From Trachelipus rathkii (Eukaryota; Arthropoda; Malacostraca; Isopoda; Trachelipodidae), in NCBI GenBank assembly GCA_015478945.1, contig JABUQX010078468.1:7501-17500 (forward strand): DNA of 10,000 nucleotides, read 5' to 3'. The notes below the pieces were generated by a model. That model saw only the letters and a list, made by a program, of their open reading frames with translations, was not told the DNA's origin and searched no databases. Shown piece by piece: positions 9,145 through 10,000 of the stretch; within the stretch, counting starts at the first letter, position 1, and each line of letters opens with the position of its first letter. The position numbers and the translations under genes were made by a program.

Positions 9145-9175
9145 GGACGTCGCAACCTAGTCTCACTAGAGTTGA
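9145..9175. repeat. Decayed terminal satellite fragment
   Basis: The last recognisable piece reads GGACGTC, GC, AACCTAG, TCTC, ACTAG, AG, TTGAC: unit positions 1-31 with short insertions. Array homology ends near 9175. No target-site duplication matching the left edge was found. Confidence 0.75.
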
Positions 9176-9193
9176 CTAAAGTAAAGTTCGGCT

Positions 9194-9308
9194 GAGAAGA
9201 TAATACCTTCTCTAATGTAGTAGAACTACATTTGCCTACTGAGAAAGCCTGGATATACATTCCAGTCGCTTTCTGGAAATCTAAGGCTGGGTACCTAAGT
9301 TATTAGGT
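9194..9308. other. Hairpin-rich non-repeat block at the right border
   Basis: Perfect stem-loops follow one another: GAGAAG/CTTCTC (9194-9199, 9207-9212); AATGTAGT/ACTACATT with a 3-base loop (9214-9221, 9225-9232); TTCCAG/CTGGAA (9260-9265, 9273-9278) inside AGCCT/AGGCT (9246-9250, 9284-9288); ACCTAA/TTAGGT with a 4-base loop (9293-9298, 9303-9308). An upstream CTGGA (9249-9253) could also pair with the TCCAG at 9261-9265, giving two alternative folds. The block is richer in GC than the DNA to its right and ends sharply at an A run (9320). It may be a structured RNA, the end of a mobile element, or chance. I do not recognise it as a known snRNA, tRNA or hammerhead. Confidence 0.45.
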
Positions 9309-9542
9309 GAAGAAGTTTCAAAAAATATAATTCTAAATAAATAAAACTAAACCATAAATATTATTTACAAATACTGCATAAATTACAATTAATAATTATA
9401 ACAATATTACGAGTAATTACAGACGGAACTGTATGTTCGAATTTCCAAATATTATTTACATTACTTTCTGTAAGGTATGCTAAAAATCTAATAAAAATAA
9501 AGTTAAGGTTAACCTAAATATTAAACAAAGGGTAAGGTACAC

Positions 9543-9604
9543 TCAAATAACTAAATAACTAAGTAAATAAATAAACAAATTAATAAACCAAATAAACAAA
9601 TTAA
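9543..9604. repeat. AAATAACT / TAAA-type low-complexity repeat
   Basis: AAATAACT words come first, then AAATAAACAAATTAA at 9569-9583 and exactly again at 9590-9604, a 21-bp period. Ordinary AT-rich slippage sequence. Confidence 0.65.
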
Positions 9605-9786
9605 AGAATACTAGTTTTAATAACTTTACAACAAAAAAAATCATTAGAATCATCGAATGCAGGTCAGTAAATTATGTATGCATTTAAAATTTAACTGTGG
9701 ACAAATAAATCTACTATTAATATCAGAAACTAAAAAATACTATCGCCTATATACTTCGAACTAATAATACTAATATAATATATAAC

Positions 9787-9804
9787 GATTTTCTTAGGAA
9801 AATC
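9787..9804. repeat. 18-bp stem-loop
   Basis: GATTTTC, loop TTAG, GAAAATC: seven perfect pairs with a four-base loop. It is not followed by a T run on either side that would make a convincing terminator, and no gene ends nearby. Confidence 0.5.
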
Positions 9805-10000
9805 AAATTATAACTCATTAATAAATAATATTCTGAGATTTTAGAAAATATAAAAACAGTATTTTTTAAGTTAATAATCCAATACGTTTTTCTCTAACTC
9901 AAAAAATTTTAGGTTAAATTTTACACACTTAGTTTAAATTTTAAAATGTGTGGTATAAAAATTACTTACATTAATGGTAATATATTTAATGGAAGTTGAA

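Larger units (their letters stand above)
9311..10000. other. AT-rich intergenic DNA with short repeats
   Basis: About 690 bp of strongly AT-rich sequence without a supportable gene. Visible structure: AAATATTATTTACA occurs at 9356-9369 and again at 9447-9460; AGGTTAACCT is a 10-bp palindrome at 9506-9515; AAATAACT- and TAAA-type simple repeats fill 9543-9604. None of this matches the left flank of the array. An ACTTAC at 9964-9969 reads as GTAAGT on the minus strand, but too little sequence is left to support an exon. Confidence 0.5.

Noticed and set aside
9194..9290. Hammerhead ribozyme or SINE head, from CTGAGAA and GAAA words
   Set aside because: The hammerhead core CTGANGA is not met, and no clear pol III A and B boxes were found.
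2987..9307. TTATTAGG at 2987-2994 and 9300-9307 as an 8-bp target-site duplication around the whole array
   Set aside because: An 8-bp match between two AT-rich flanks is likely by chance, and the right copy lies within a stem-loop.
9900..9960. Telomere-like TTAGG words and the ACACAC/GTGTGG inverted pair
   Set aside because: Single isolated words, not in tandem, and the inverted pair needs gaps to align.
9940..10000. Minus-strand splice donor GTAAGT at 9964-9969 after an open 30-bp stretch
   Set aside because: A six-base match with about 30 bp of upstream sequence cannot support an exon.

Overview
The window shows no protein-coding gene, tRNA, rRNA or CRISPR array that can be supported. 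It is repeat DNA of eukaryotic type: AT-rich flanks, two tandem-repeat families and simple-sequence tracts. CTAG is abundant in the main repeat, which is unlike most bacterial DNA. The host cannot be named from the sequence. An AT-rich invertebrate or plant is plausible, but that is a weak guess.

Layout. (1) Positions 1-2575 hold an old-looking or badly sequenced AT-rich repeat domain. It starts with a T-rich tract, a C-rich tract and GATCTATTGA-type repeats. About seven degenerate copies of a ~280-bp tandem unit follow (301-2168), then another T-rich tract built of ~55-bp pieces, then a second copy of the first block. The two blocks are offset by about 2,380 bp, so the domain may be a large composite repeat. 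(2) Positions 2576-3070 are low-copy-looking AT-rich DNA with short palindromes and no gene. (3) Positions 3075-9175 hold a satellite with a 133-bp unit of 52% GC. There are 47 consecutive units between 3191 and 9144. The first 24 are exactly 133 bp and read as identical. A variant cluster (118, 118, 129 bp) lies at 6383-6747, and a graded set of shortened units (118, 88, 103, 54, 54 bp) lies toward the right edge. The left edge is a palindromic junction. (4) Positions 9176-9310 are a non-repeat block with four to five consecutive perfect stem-loops. (5) Positions 9311-10000 are AT-rich intergenic DNA with short direct repeats.

How the parts relate. Each 133-bp unit carries three inverted repeats, and most of the length variants are gains or losses at those inverted repeats or at short direct repeats. 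Slippage or template switching at hairpins, with unequal exchange homogenising the middle of the array, explains most of what is seen. Each long unit also has CTAG directly followed by TCTCTACTA, which resembles a Helitron 3' end joined to a Helitron 5' end. A rolling-circle origin is therefore an open but unproven possibility.

Data-quality warning. Differences among the 280-bp copies, and in the first 133-bp-type unit, are mostly one- or two-base indels in short homopolymers. Variation stops where the clean array begins near 3143. Some of the apparent decay on the left may be uncorrected long-read error, and the copy number of the clean array may be an assembly estimate.
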